From Lentisphaerota bacterium (GTDB lineage: Bacteria; Verrucomicrobiota; Lentisphaeria; Victivallales; Victivallaceae), in assembly GCA_015061725.1 (NCBI GenBank), contig SUVX01000004.1, positions 47,582-111,581 of the forward strand: a stretch of 64,000 nt of DNA, written 5' to 3'. Made by a program: the position numbers and the translations under genes. This document shows, piece after piece, positions 39,116 through 48,275 of this stretch. Each line of letters opens with the position of its first letter. Position 1 is the first letter of the stretch. A model generated the notes under the pieces. It saw only the letters and a list, made by a program, of their open reading frames with translations, did not search any database and was not told the origin of the DNA.

Positions 39116-42100
39116 ATGAACTATGATACCGAAAAAAACTTTGAAGAAAATATTGAAGCATTTCTCATCTCTGCCGAGGGCGGCTGGGAGAAAGCTACCG
39201 ATGCAGGGTACAATCACGCTGAATCTTCCGGCAAAGCTTTGGATTTGGCAACGCTTATCAGTTTTGTTCAGCGTACACAGCCCAAGCAGTGGGCGCGTTT
39301 TGAAAAACAGTGCAACGGAGACCCCAGACAGCGTTTTTACAAATCTTTTGAAGATGCCGTGACCATGTTCGGTTTGATCCATGTATTGCGGCACGGCTTC
39401 AAAGACCGCGGCAACGAATTCAAAGTCTGCTACTTCCGTCCTGAATCCACCCTCAACGCGGAACTTGTTGAAAAATATCAGCAGAATACTTGTCAATGTA
39501 TCCGTCAATGGCACTACTCCGAAGCAAACAACAACAGCGTCGATATGATGCTTGCCATCAATGGTATTCCCGTTCTGGCTCTGGAACTCAAAAATCAATT
39601 GACCGGTCAAAGCATAAAAAACGGTATGCTTCAATGGAAATACGATCGGGATGCCAAAGAAAACTGCTTCAAATTCAACCACCGCATCCTCGTTTTTATG
39701 GCAATGGATCTTTACGAGTGTTCCATGACAACCAAGCTTGATGGCAAAAAGACCTACTTCCTGCCTTTTAATCAAGGTTCCAACGGTGCGGGCGAAGATG
39801 GCGGCGCAGGAAATCCCGCCATTGAGGGCGATTATGTTACCAGTTACGTCTGGCGCAACGTTTTGCAGAAAGATTCTTTCCTTGACATTTTGCAGAAATT
39901 CATTCACTATGCCGAAGAAAAAGAGACCGTAAAACTTGCCAACGGCGTTGTCAAAGAGGTTAAAAAGAAAAAAATCATCTTCCCCCGCTATCATCAGCTG
40001 GATGTTGTCCGTAAACTTATCGCCGATGTCAAAGTAAATGGAACAGGAGAAAATTATCTTATTCAGCACAGTGCAGGTTCAGGAAAGTCCAACAGTATCG
40101 CCTGGACTGCTTACCGCCTCGCCAGTCTGCACGACGCGGAAAACACTCCTATTTACAGTTCCGTCATTGTCATTACCGACCGCAAAGTCCTTGATGCCCA
40201 GCTGCAGGCAACTATTGAAGGTTTTGAACACAAAGAAGGCGTAGTCAAGCTGATTGACAACAAGATGACCTCGCAGGATTTGAAAGACGCCATCAATGAC
40301 AATATCCGTATCATTGTCACCACCTTGCAGAAGTTTCCCGTTATTTTCAGCGAAGTTGACAAAAGCAAAAAGAAAAACTTCGCCGTTATCGTTGACGAAG
40401 CTCACAGCAGCCAGACCGGCGACAGTGCGATGAAAATGAAAATCGCTCTCGCCGATACCGCCGATGCCTTGCAGGAATATGCCGAAATCGAAGGCAAACG
40501 CGAAGAAGAAATCGGCGACAGCGAAGATGTTATTCTGCGTGAGATGCTCAATCATGGCAAGCACAAAAATTTGAGTTTCTTTGCCTTTACCGCTACGCCG
40601 AAAAGCAAAACACTTTCAACTTTCGGAACTCCGCAACCGGATGGCACGTTCAAACCGTTCCACACCTACTCCATGCGACAGGCTATCGAAGAAGGTTTTA
40701 TCTTGGATGTGCTGAAAAATTACACCACTTACAAAAAGTTTTACCGCCTCTCCAAAAGCGTGGAGGAAAATCCTGAAATGCCCACTACTCCGGCAATGAA
40801 AGCTGCCCGCCGCTTTGAGGAAATGCATCCGCACAACTTGCAAAACAAAGCGATGATCATTGTGGAAACTTATCGTTCCGTCACCAAGCCTTCCATCAAT
40901 GGCAAGGGAAAGATGATGGTAGTTACCGCATCCAGACTGGCTGCGATCCGTTATTATCACGAAATCCAGCGGTATCTGGAGCAGCAGCAATATGACGATA
41001 TTGAAATCCTTATCGCCTTTTCCGGAGCAATCAAAGACCCCAAAGATCCGGAAGGTATCGAATACACCGAGTCCGGCATGAACAAAGACCGCCACGGCAA
41101 CAGAGTCTCTGAAAATCAGACCAAGGCCGTCTTTCACGATGAAGGAAATATTCTCATTGTGGCAGAAAAGTATCAGACCGGATTCGATGAACCTTTACTG
41201 CACACCATGGTCGTGGACAAAAAACTCCGTGATGTCAAAGCGGTGCAGACCCTCAGCCGTCTGAATCGAATCCATCCGGAAAAAGACGATACCTTTATCC
41301 TGGACTTTGTCAACACTGCCGAGGAAATTCAAGAAGCATTTCAGCCCTATTATCAGGAAACTGACCTTACTGAAGAAATCAACATCAACGCTATTTACCA
41401 GAAACTCAAAGAAGTTCACGACTACAAAGTTTATAACGATCTGGATGTAGAAAAGGTCTGCAGCATCTATACCGATAAAAAGGGTACTGAAAAAAGCCGT
41501 CAGGGGAAGATTTCCAGCGCATTGAAACCTGTTGTGGATATGTATAATTCACTTGACCCCAAACAGCGTTCCGCATTTCGCCGGACGATCCGGGCATTTG
41601 TCAAATGGTATCAGTACATTTCTCAAATCACCCGCATGTTTGACCGTGATTTGCACCAAGAGTATCTTTTCTGCTCTTATCTTTCAAAATTGCTTCCGGG
41701 CGATGAAACCGCCATTGTTGATTTGGATGATATCTTAAAACTTGAGTTTTACAAACTTGAAAAGACCTTTGAAGGCTCAATTGAGCTTGAGCAGAAAAAA
41801 ACAGCAATTCAGCCTCCGGAAATCAAGCCGACTTCTCCTCCGGCTGATCCTAAAAAAAGTATGCTGGATGAAGTTATTGATGCCATTAACGAAATGTATC
41901 AAGGAGATTTCACCGAGGCTGACCGCGTTATAATCGGTGACTTGCTGCAGCGTTTGCTCAAAGATGAAAAACTCCGCAAACTTGCCCGTTCTGCTGATCC
42001 GCAAATCTTCAAGAACAACCAGTTTCCGAAATTCTTTGAAGAAACGGCTCAAACCGCCTATATGGAAAGTACCGAGCGTTATACCAAAATGTTTGAAGAC

Positions 42101-42184
42101 ACCGCCAAGTACTTCGCCATCATGAGTGCCGTCGGAGCAGCAGTCTACCGCGAATGCCGCAACAGTAAAGAGAAGAAAAAGTAA
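39116..42184 (+). CDS. hsdR: Type I restriction endonuclease R subunit
   Basis: [20 protein letters not shown]-loop, [32 protein letters not shown], nuclease-like [14 protein letters not shown]. Confidence 0.95.
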   Translation: MNYDTEKNFEENIEAFLISAEGGWEKATDAGYNHAESSGKALDLATLISFVQRTQPKQWARFEKQCNGDPRQRFYKSFEDAVTMFGLIHVLRHGFKDRGNEFKVCYFRPESTLNAELVEKYQQNTCQCIRQWHYSEANNNSVDMMLAINGIPVLALELKNQLTGQSIKNGMLQWKYDRDAKENCFKFNHRILVFMAMDLYECSMTTKLDGKKTYFLPFNQGSNGAGEDGGAGNPAIEGDYVTSYVWRNVLQKDSFLDILQKFIHYAEEKETVKLANGVVKEVKKKKIIFPRYHQLDVVRKLIADVKVNGTGENYLIQHSAGSGKSNSIAWTAYRLASLHDAENTPIYSSVIVITDRKVLDAQLQATIEGFEHKEGVVKLIDNKMTSQDLKDAINDNIRIIVTTLQKFPVIFSEVDKSKKKNFAVIVDEAHSSQTGDSAMKMKIALADTADALQEYAEIEGKREEEIGDSEDVILREMLNHGKHKNLSFFAFTATPKSKTLSTFGTPQPDGTFKPFHTYSMRQAIEEGFILDVLKNYTTYKKFYRLSKSVEENPEMPTTPAMKAARRFEEMHPHNLQNKAMIIVETYRSVTKPSINGKGKMMVVTASRLAAIRYYHEIQRYLEQQQYDDIEILIAFSGAIKDPKDPEGIEYTESGMNKDRHGNRVSENQTKAVFHDEGNILIVAEKYQTGFDEPLLHTMVVDKKLRDVKAVQTLSRLNRIHPEKDDTFILDFVNTAEEIQEAFQPYYQETDLTEEININAIYQKLKEVHDYKVYNDLDVEKVCSIYTDKKGTEKSRQGKISSALKPVVDMYNSLDPKQRSAFRRTIRAFVKWYQYISQITRMFDRDLHQEYLFCSYLSKLLPGDETAIVDLDDILKLEFYKLEKTFEGSIELEQKKTAIQPPEIKPTSPPADPKKSMLDEVIDAINEMYQGDFTEADRVIIGDLLQRLLKDEKLRKLARSADPQIFKNNQFPKFFEETAQTAYMESTERYTKMFEDTAKYFAIMSAVGAAVYRECRNSKEKKK

Positions 42185-42262
42185 TCAATCTATAAGATAT
42201 ATAGCCTGATTATCTGTCATATCAGTGGAAGGTTTGTGGCTCAATGCGTAAAGCGGGAGATG

Positions 42263-43249
42263 TCAGAAAATCATCCATTCAAGGAAACGGGTGACTTTAT
42301 CGGGGGGACCGGTGACGGAGAAGCCTTCAAAACTGAAAGTTAAACGCGATGAAGGCTTTTTGTCTTCGCTTGAAAGTTTGATGTCGATGGTGTAAAATCC
42401 GCTCTCTTTGACGGCGAGATTTGAAAGACGTTCCGCAATCAGGGGATCAAGCGTTTCACTGAGCAGCTCTTTATCGGTTTTCAGACGGTTTATGCTCTCA
42501 AGAACCTCTTTGGCTTCATCTTCATCCAGATTGCAATAGGTGCGCAGGAGAAGTTCGTCAGCCGTAAGCAGACTGGGCTTGACGGGGATCGTACCGCAAT
42601 TTTCAGGCGGAATCAACATGACACGGGTGAAACGTCCGTTTTTATCCGGCGGAAAAAGTTCTCTTGCACCGGGAATCCACAGCAGTTCCTCTCTGTACTG
42701 AGGCGCACCGTTGCGTGGCAGATTGTAAAGAGAAAGTTCCTCGTATTCCCCCGACTCCATACCGTCGGTTTTGACATCGGTATCAGAATCAATGTAATCA
42801 TCCAGTTTATCGCGGAACTCCAGAAGTTTGTCGCCCCACTCTGAATCGTCTTCAAAACTGCTTATCAGCCGGTTGATCGTCTGCGTGTAAGCTGAAGAAG
42901 TCATGGGAAATCCGCTGGAAGTATCTGTAATGACAAACTCAACCATCTCTCCGTAATAATCAATCAGATGGGTCACGCCGTCGGCAACGTAACGGTCATA
43001 TTCAAATTCCGCATAGTCCAGTTCTCCGAGGGTCACGTCATTGTTGAGATAACGGTCTGCCGCCAGAAGATACTGAACGCGATTGCCCACGCCCTCCAGA
43101 ATATACATGGAGCGCTGCCGGTTGACGTGGGGCAGAATTTCAAACGTTCCTGTGCGTGAAAGAGAAAGTATCGCCGCCGTCAGCAGACCTGCCGTAAAAA
43201 TAAGTCCCAGAACTGCAACGAGAGCTGAACCGTTTTCTCTGTTGTTCAT
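42263..43249 (-). CDS. gspK: Type II secretion minor pseudopilin GspK-like
   Basis: NGSALVAVLGLIFTAGLLTAAIL N-terminus; LYNLPRNGAPQYREELLWIPG; last of pseudopilin series. Confidence 0.75.
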   Translation of the reverse strand: MNNRENGSALVAVLGLIFTAGLLTAAILSLSRTGTFEILPHVNRQRSMYILEGVGNRVQYLLAADRYLNNDVTLGELDYAEFEYDRYVADGVTHLIDYYGEMVEFVITDTSSGFPMTSSAYTQTINRLISSFEDDSEWGDKLLEFRDKLDDYIDSDTDVKTDGMESGEYEELSLYNLPRNGAPQYREELLWIPGARELFPPDKNGRFTRVMLIPPENCGTIPVKPSLLTADELLLRTYCNLDEDEAKEVLESINRLKTDKELLSETLDPLIAERLSNLAVKESGFYTIDIKLSSEDKKPSSRLTFSFEGFSVTGPPDKVTRFLEWMIF

Positions 43250-43932
43250 CTGCCGCCTCCGGATGAATTGCGCCCCTGCCGTCCTGAAAGACTGTCAGTT
43301 GAAGTCTGCTGCCTCTGTCCGAAAGTGCTGTCTTTGGCAATTCCGGCAAGGCGGCGCAGCCAGTATTCTTTTCTGCCGTCAGTCCACTCAACCGTCATAC
43401 GGATCGCAAGCGGCAGGGCTTCGTGTTCATCTTCTTCCCAGACTTCAAGCCATTCGATACCTTCTTCTTCGTCAAATTCTGCGTACTCAAAGGTGATGGC
43501 GGCGATATTTTTTGCGATGACTTCCCGTTCAATGCCCTGTTCATTTTCTTCACTCCAGGGCAGGATCGGACTGTTGGAGTATTCGGCAATCAGCTGTTCA
43601 TCTTCAAGCAGCAGACGGACAAAAAGTATTGCGCCGGAATCTTTGCCGTAGGTCCGGCGCAGCGCGGTGAACAGAAGACTGTCATTGTTCCCCTCAAAAA
43701 CGAAACGGGAGGCGTTTTCATCATCCACCCACTTGAAAGGTATTGCATTGCGGATGAGTGAATCAAATATTCTGTCAATGGCAAGGCAGGTTTCCAAACG
43801 GTTGATACTGCGCGCCGAACGCATATAAGCATTGTAAAATGTGGCACTTGCCGTTCCGATGATCATGGCAACGACCACCATGACCGCCATGGCAACGACC
43901 ATTTCAATCAGGGTGAAGTTCCGCTTATTCAT
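43246..43932 (-). CDS. gspJ: Type II secretion minor pseudopilin GspJ-like
   Basis: MNKRNFTLIEMVVAMAVMVVVAMIIG; position between I and K genes; internal ATG chosen. Confidence 0.75.
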   Translation of the reverse strand: MNKRNFTLIEMVVAMAVMVVVAMIIGTASATFYNAYMRSARSINRLETCLAIDRIFDSLIRNAIPFKWVDDENASRFVFEGNNDSLLFTALRRTYGKDSGAILFVRLLLEDEQLIAEYSNSPILPWSEENEQGIEREVIAKNIAAITFEYAEFDEEEGIEWLEVWEEDEHEALPLAIRMTVEWTDGRKEYWLRRLAGIAKDSTFGQRQQTSTDSLSGRQGRNSSGGGR

Positions 43933-44329
43933 TGTTGGAATCCTCCTGATAACTGAAACGGTCAATGATGACGGATTCCACCGTTTTGTGGTCACGGGAA
44001 CGGATCAACTCGATTTTGCACTGTTTGAGAGGGATTTGTCCCGTTAAATTTTCCAACTCTTCGGGGAGACCTTCGGCATCATCATAGGTGCAGTTGATTT
44101 CGTAGTCGGGGTAGGGGAAAAACTCTGCGGGGATTTCAGTTGTTTCCTCATCATGGAGCAGCAGATATTCCGCCGCCTGTGTCAACATGTGCATTTCCTG
44201 CCATTTTTCTGTTGCACGGCTGATTTTAAGCTGAGAACTGATGGCAAGCTGAAGCAGTCCGCCGATACTGATTGCAAGGATTCCCAATGCAACGACGATT
44301 TCAATAAGTGTGAAATTTTTATCTGTCAT
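43925..44329 (-). CDS. gspI: Type II secretion minor pseudopilin GspI-like
   Basis: MTDKNFTLIEIVVALGILAISIGGLLQLAISSQ. Confidence 0.78.
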   Translation of the reverse strand: MTDKNFTLIEIVVALGILAISIGGLLQLAISSQLKISRATEKWQEMHMLTQAAEYLLLHDEETTEIPAEFFPYPDYEINCTYDDAEGLPEELENLTGQIPLKQCKIELIRSRDHKTVESVIIDRFSYQEDSNNE

Positions 44330-44985
44330 TGCAAATGTTCTCTTTCATATTCAGATTTATCCATGACGGAAAGTCTGCCGGTCAGTTTGTTGATTTTGAA
44401 AATCCGTGCCAATTCTCCGCACCTGAATTCCAGATGTCCCGAACCGGAACCGCCGCCATCCGGAAAGAAGCGGAAAATTTCCAGCTGTTCACCTGTCATC
44501 AGAGAGTCTTCCTCTCCGTTTTCAGTGGTGAACTCTATGTTTTGGGGCAGGCGCCACTCCAGTTTTGCGTATCCCCCCGTACTGCCGTAGGGATTTTCAG
44601 GGTCATCGTAAGAAAATTCTTCTTCGTCTTCTGTTTCCGCATTGCGGGAAGCACTTTTATTGTCCTTGCCGGGCATCTGAAATTTTTCATGCTTACCGGG
44701 CACGGCAGAAAAAGCTTTGGTATCCGGGTCATAATTGATGACCCAGTCCCGCCCGGTCTCGCAGGCACGGTAACGGACTCTTGAGCAGTAGGAACGAAGG
44801 TCCAGTTCCATATTTTCCAGAGCGCGTGCCGGAGATTCCTTGCGGAAAACCGCAACGACCAGCGAGACGGTCAGGACGATGATCGATATCGTTACAACCA
44901 GTTCTATCAATGTAAAAGCGTTCTTACGGACAGGGCGCTTTTGACATTGCAGAGAAAAGATATCAAAATCATCGGTACAAAGCAT
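44326..44985 (-). CDS. gspH: Type II secretion pseudopilin GspH-like
   Basis: KNAFTLIELVVTISIIVLTVSLVVAVF; start codon uncertain because of 18-aa leader. Confidence 0.7.
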   Translation of the reverse strand: MLCTDDFDIFSLQCQKRPVRKNAFTLIELVVTISIIVLTVSLVVAVFRKESPARALENMELDLRSYCSRVRYRACETGRDWVINYDPDTKAFSAVPGKHEKFQMPGKDNKSASRNAETEDEEEFSYDDPENPYGSTGGYAKLEWRLPQNIEFTTENGEEDSLMTGEQLEIFRFFPDGGGSGSGHLEFRCGELARIFKINKLTGRLSVMDKSEYEREHLQ

Positions 44986-45012
44986 GAAACAACTCTTTTC
45001 AGGGGAATGGAA

Positions 45013-45444
45013 TTATTCCCAATTGTTGATATCGGCGTTGTCGCCTTCGCCGCCGGGCTGTCCGTCGGCACCGTAACTGGTCAAGTCATAATCGCCGTGT
45101 TCACCGGGACTGGCGTAGACATAGGCATTGCCCCAGGGGTCTTGGGGGACGGACGGTTTGATATAGGGACCGTTCCACTTTTCGTTGTTGTCAACGTTTT
45201 CAACCAGAGCCTGAAGTCCGGTATTGCCGTCAGGATAACTGCCGACATCCAGACGGTATCCGGTCAAAGCATCTTCGAGCAGTTTCATCTGGGTTTTTGC
45301 CGCACCGATGTTGGCGCGTTTGACGTAGTTGAGATAAAGCGGCGTAGCAACTGATGCCAGCGTTACCAGAATGACGATGACGACCACGATTTCAATAAGT
45401 GTGAAACCGGCACGATGTTTGATGTTTTTAAAATTCTTTTTCAT
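45013..45444 (-). CDS. gspG: Type II secretion major pseudopilin GspG
   Basis: AGFTLIEIVVVIVILVTLASVATPLYLNYV; DVGSYPDGNTGLQALVEN; PQDPWGNAYVYASPGEHGDYDLTSYGADGQPGGEGDNADINNW. Confidence 0.96.
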   Translation of the reverse strand: MKKNFKNIKHRAGFTLIEIVVVIVILVTLASVATPLYLNYVKRANIGAAKTQMKLLEDALTGYRLDVGSYPDGNTGLQALVENVDNNEKWNGPYIKPSVPQDPWGNAYVYASPGEHGDYDLTSYGADGQPGGEGDNADINNWE

Positions 45445-46658
45445 ATGGATCCTCCCTGACTGATTGAATTTATTTCCATCATTGCGACGAAAATTGATAC
45501 GACTACAACAAGAACCACAACTGCGAGAAATACGATCACAGCCGGTTCAAAAAGACTCAGCAAACGTTTGATTTTAAGACGGGTATCGCTTTCAAGATTT
45601 CCTGCGATTTTTGTCAGCATTTCTCCGACGGTTCCGGATTCTTCACCCACGCGCAGCATGGGAACCAGACTTGCGGGAACAAAACGGTTGCCGCGCAGAG
45701 CCGCTGAGAGTTTCTGTCCGCCTTTGAGTTTGCGGTCGATACCGTCAAACTCCGCTGAAACAACAGGATTGCCGATGATACGTCCTGAAATCCGGACCGT
45801 TCTGATGATTTCAACATGGTTGGCAATTAAAATTGCCATCGTGCGGATATATTTGCACATATCCAGATCAACGGCAATGCGTCCGAAAAGGGGCAGGGCA
45901 ACGATGATTTCGCTGACTTTGTATTTGAGTTTTTCTTCACCCAGAATATGTCTGAGTGCCAGCCAGATAACAAAAATACTCAAGGGTATCAGCCACCATG
46001 CCCAGGCGAAAAAGGAACTTGCTCCCATCAAAAAGAGCATGGAGCCGGGCAGGTCACGTCCCATATCCGCAAAAATCTTTGCAAAACGCGGTACGAATAC
46101 CGTAAAAAGCAGTACGGTTACTGCAACGGTGATACCCAGAATTGCCAGAGGATAAATTGAACTTGAAACGATAAAGTCGCGCAGTTCCTTTGTTTCACCC
46201 ATAAATTTGTAAAGTTCGTTGACCACGATCGGCAGGCAGCCGGTTTCTTCACCGCTTTCAATCAGATTGGCATAGTATCCGGGAAAGAGCGAACCGTGTG
46301 AACGCACAAGTTCCGAGAACTTTTTACCTTCGTGCAGTCCCTGTCTCAAACCGTTGACAAACGCTTTCTGTTCCTGCTCCTGTGCGCCCTCAGCGATAAT
46401 GGCAAGAGCGCGTTCAAGCGGAATGGCGGAGTCAAGAAGCGGTGCCAGCTGACGGGTGAATTCATAGGTGTTCACCTTGCTGCGGCGTAAAGTGAAGCCG
46501 CGCTTCAGAGACTCCTGCGAGGCATCTCCCAGAAAACGCACGGGAACCGCACCGCGGCTGCGGAGTTTGTTCAAAGCCTCTTTTTCGTTTTCGGCTTCGA
46601 TGATAACTTCTCTTGCGCTTTCCCCGGGGACGGCTGCCAGATATTTGTATAATGCCAT
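45441..46658 (-). CDS. gspF: Type II secretion inner-membrane platform protein GspF
   Basis: TRQLAPLLDSAIPLERALAIIAE, SGEETGCLPIVVNELYKFM, LRVGEESGTVGEMLTKIA, LFEPAVIVFLAVVVLVVVVSIFVAMMEIN. Confidence 0.96.
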   Translation of the reverse strand: MALYKYLAAVPGESAREVIIEAENEKEALNKLRSRGAVPVRFLGDASQESLKRGFTLRRSKVNTYEFTRQLAPLLDSAIPLERALAIIAEGAQEQEQKAFVNGLRQGLHEGKKFSELVRSHGSLFPGYYANLIESGEETGCLPIVVNELYKFMGETKELRDFIVSSSIYPLAILGITVAVTVLLFTVFVPRFAKIFADMGRDLPGSMLFLMGASSFFAWAWWLIPLSIFVIWLALRHILGEEKLKYKVSEIIVALPLFGRIAVDLDMCKYIRTMAILIANHVEIIRTVRISGRIIGNPVVSAEFDGIDRKLKGGQKLSAALRGNRFVPASLVPMLRVGEESGTVGEMLTKIAGNLESDTRLKIKRLLSLFEPAVIVFLAVVVLVVVVSIFVAMMEINSISQGGSI

Positions 46659-46667
46659 GATGAACCT

Positions 46668-48275
46668 TTATAAATTGGCAGTGGAACGGTTGAGTTCTTC
46701 TTCTGTTGTGATACCGGCTGCGACCTTTGCCTTTCCGTCTTCGAGCAGAGTGGTCATACCGTGTGCCACGGCGATCTTGCCCAGTTCCGCACTTGAAGAG
46801 TTGCGGTTGACGGCAGCGCGCAAGTCGTCATCCATCAACAGAAGTTCGTAAATACCGCAGCGTCCCTTGTAGCCGGAGCCGTTGCAGCGGCGGCATTTGC
46901 TGCCGTCCGGTGCTTTACCTGAACCGTTGCATTCCGGACAGATTTTGCGGACAAGGCGTTGTGAAAGTACGCCGAACAATGCAGAGGATACCAGAAAGTT
47001 TTCCATTCCCATATCCAGCAGACGGGTGACGGCACCGACGGCATCGTTGGTGTGAAGTGTACTTAACACCAGGTGTCCCGTCAATGCGGCGTTGATGGCG
47101 ATATCCGCTGTTTCGCGGTCACGGATTTCTCCGACCAGAATCACGTCGGGGTCCTGACGGACGATGGAACGCAGTCCGGTTGCAAAGGTTACGCCGATTT
47201 TATGATTGACCTGCATCTGGCAGAGTCCCGGCGTTTTGTATTCCACGGGGTCCTCAACGGTGATGATTTTTTTCCTGTTGTCATTCAACTGGTTGATAAC
47301 GCTGTAAAGGGTGGTTGTCTTTCCGCTTCCGGTGGGACCTACGACCAGAATCATACCGTGGGGAATGCCGATCAGTTTATTGAATTTTTTGAGAATCTCT
47401 TCACTCATGCCCAGAGTACGCAAATCAAAACTTACCGCCTCCTGATTCAGAAGACGCAGAACGATACTTTCACCGGTTAAAATCGGAATGGTGGATATAC
47501 GCATATCCAGTTCTGTTCTGCCGATCTGGACATTGGTACGTCCATCTTGAGGAATACGGCTTTCAGCGATATTGAGTCCGCCGATAAGTTTGATGCGCGA
47601 GGCGATGGCGGGGAACTGACTCAAGGGACAATTCATAATTTCAGTGAGAACGCCGTCCACGCGGCAGCGGACCGAAAGACTGGTTTCTCCGGGTTCAATA
47701 TGAATATCACTTGCGCCCAGTTCGATCGCCTGCGTGAATATATCGTTGACCAGACGGACGATTTTTGCTTCTCCCGCCATGGAACGCAGGGTGTTTTCAT
47801 CCTCCTGATCCAGCATTTTATCTTCGCCGTTTTCGGCGTTCTGCAGTTTTGCGAGGATTCTTTCAAGAAATCCGCGTTTGACGAAACGGGGAGAAACATC
47901 GCAGTCCCAGGTCTTGCGGATCAGAAAAATCATGCCTTCCAGATCATAGGGATCCGGGAGCAGAAGCGTGACCGTATCCTTCTCCCACTCCAGCGGCAGA
48001 CAGGTGTTGGAGTTGAAAAAGTCCAGCGGCGCATAGTCCGGCAGTTCAGGAATGTCGATTTCTTCTTCGTTGATTTCCGGAACATCAAAGGCTTCGTTAT
48101 ACATCGCCAGCAGTTGGCTTTCGGTCAAGGCACCGGAACGGAGCAGCTCCCGGTCAGTTTCACGGAGATTGCCGCTGCGGTCAAGTTCCGGAAAACGTTC
48201 AGCGAAGGCTTTTTCAAGTCTTTCCATTCCGGAAAAATTGTGTTTGTCTGTGGTGTTTTCCATAATCAGAACCAA
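46668..48275 (-). CDS. gspE: Type II secretion ATPase GspE
   Basis: ASDIHIEPGETSLSVRCRVDG, VGPTGSGKTTTLYSVI, VEDPVEYKTPGLCQMQVN, LRSIVRQDPDVILVGEIRDRETADIAINAALTGHLVLSTLHTNDA. Confidence 0.96.
   Translation of the reverse strand: MVLIMENTTDKHNFSGMERLEKAFAERFPELDRSGNLRETDRELLRSGALTESQLLAMYNEAFDVPEINEEEIDIPELPDYAPLDFFNSNTCLPLEWEKDTVTLLLPDPYDLEGMIFLIRKTWDCDVSPRFVKRGFLERILAKLQNAENGEDKMLDQEDENTLRSMAGEAKIVRLVNDIFTQAIELGASDIHIEPGETSLSVRCRVDGVLTEIMNCPLSQFPAIASRIKLIGGLNIAESRIPQDGRTNVQIGRTELDMRISTIPILTGESIVLRLLNQEAVSFDLRTLGMSEEILKKFNKLIGIPHGMILVVGPTGSGKTTTLYSVINQLNDNRKKIITVEDPVEYKTPGLCQMQVNHKIGVTFATGLRSIVRQDPDVILVGEIRDRETADIAINAALTGHLVLSTLHTNDAVGAVTRLLDMGMENFLVSSALFGVLSQRLVRKICPECNGSGKAPDGSKCRRCNGSGYKGRCGIYELLLMDDDLRAAVNRNSSSAELGKIAVAHGMTTLLEDGKAKVAAGITTEEELNRSTANL

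Noticed and set aside
38975-40069. 364-aa minus-strand ORF
   Set aside because: Antisense to the start of hsdR and the end of the four-helix gene; no recognisable motifs; sense strand clearly coding.
42185-42262. Island boundary with att-like direct repeat next to hsdR
   Set aside because: Looked for a repeat shared with the 31950-33160 side; none seen by eye, and no integrase or tRNA at either boundary.
44153-44590. 145-aa plus-strand ORF across gspI/gspH
   Set aside because: Antisense overlap of two pseudopilin genes with clear prepilin motifs.
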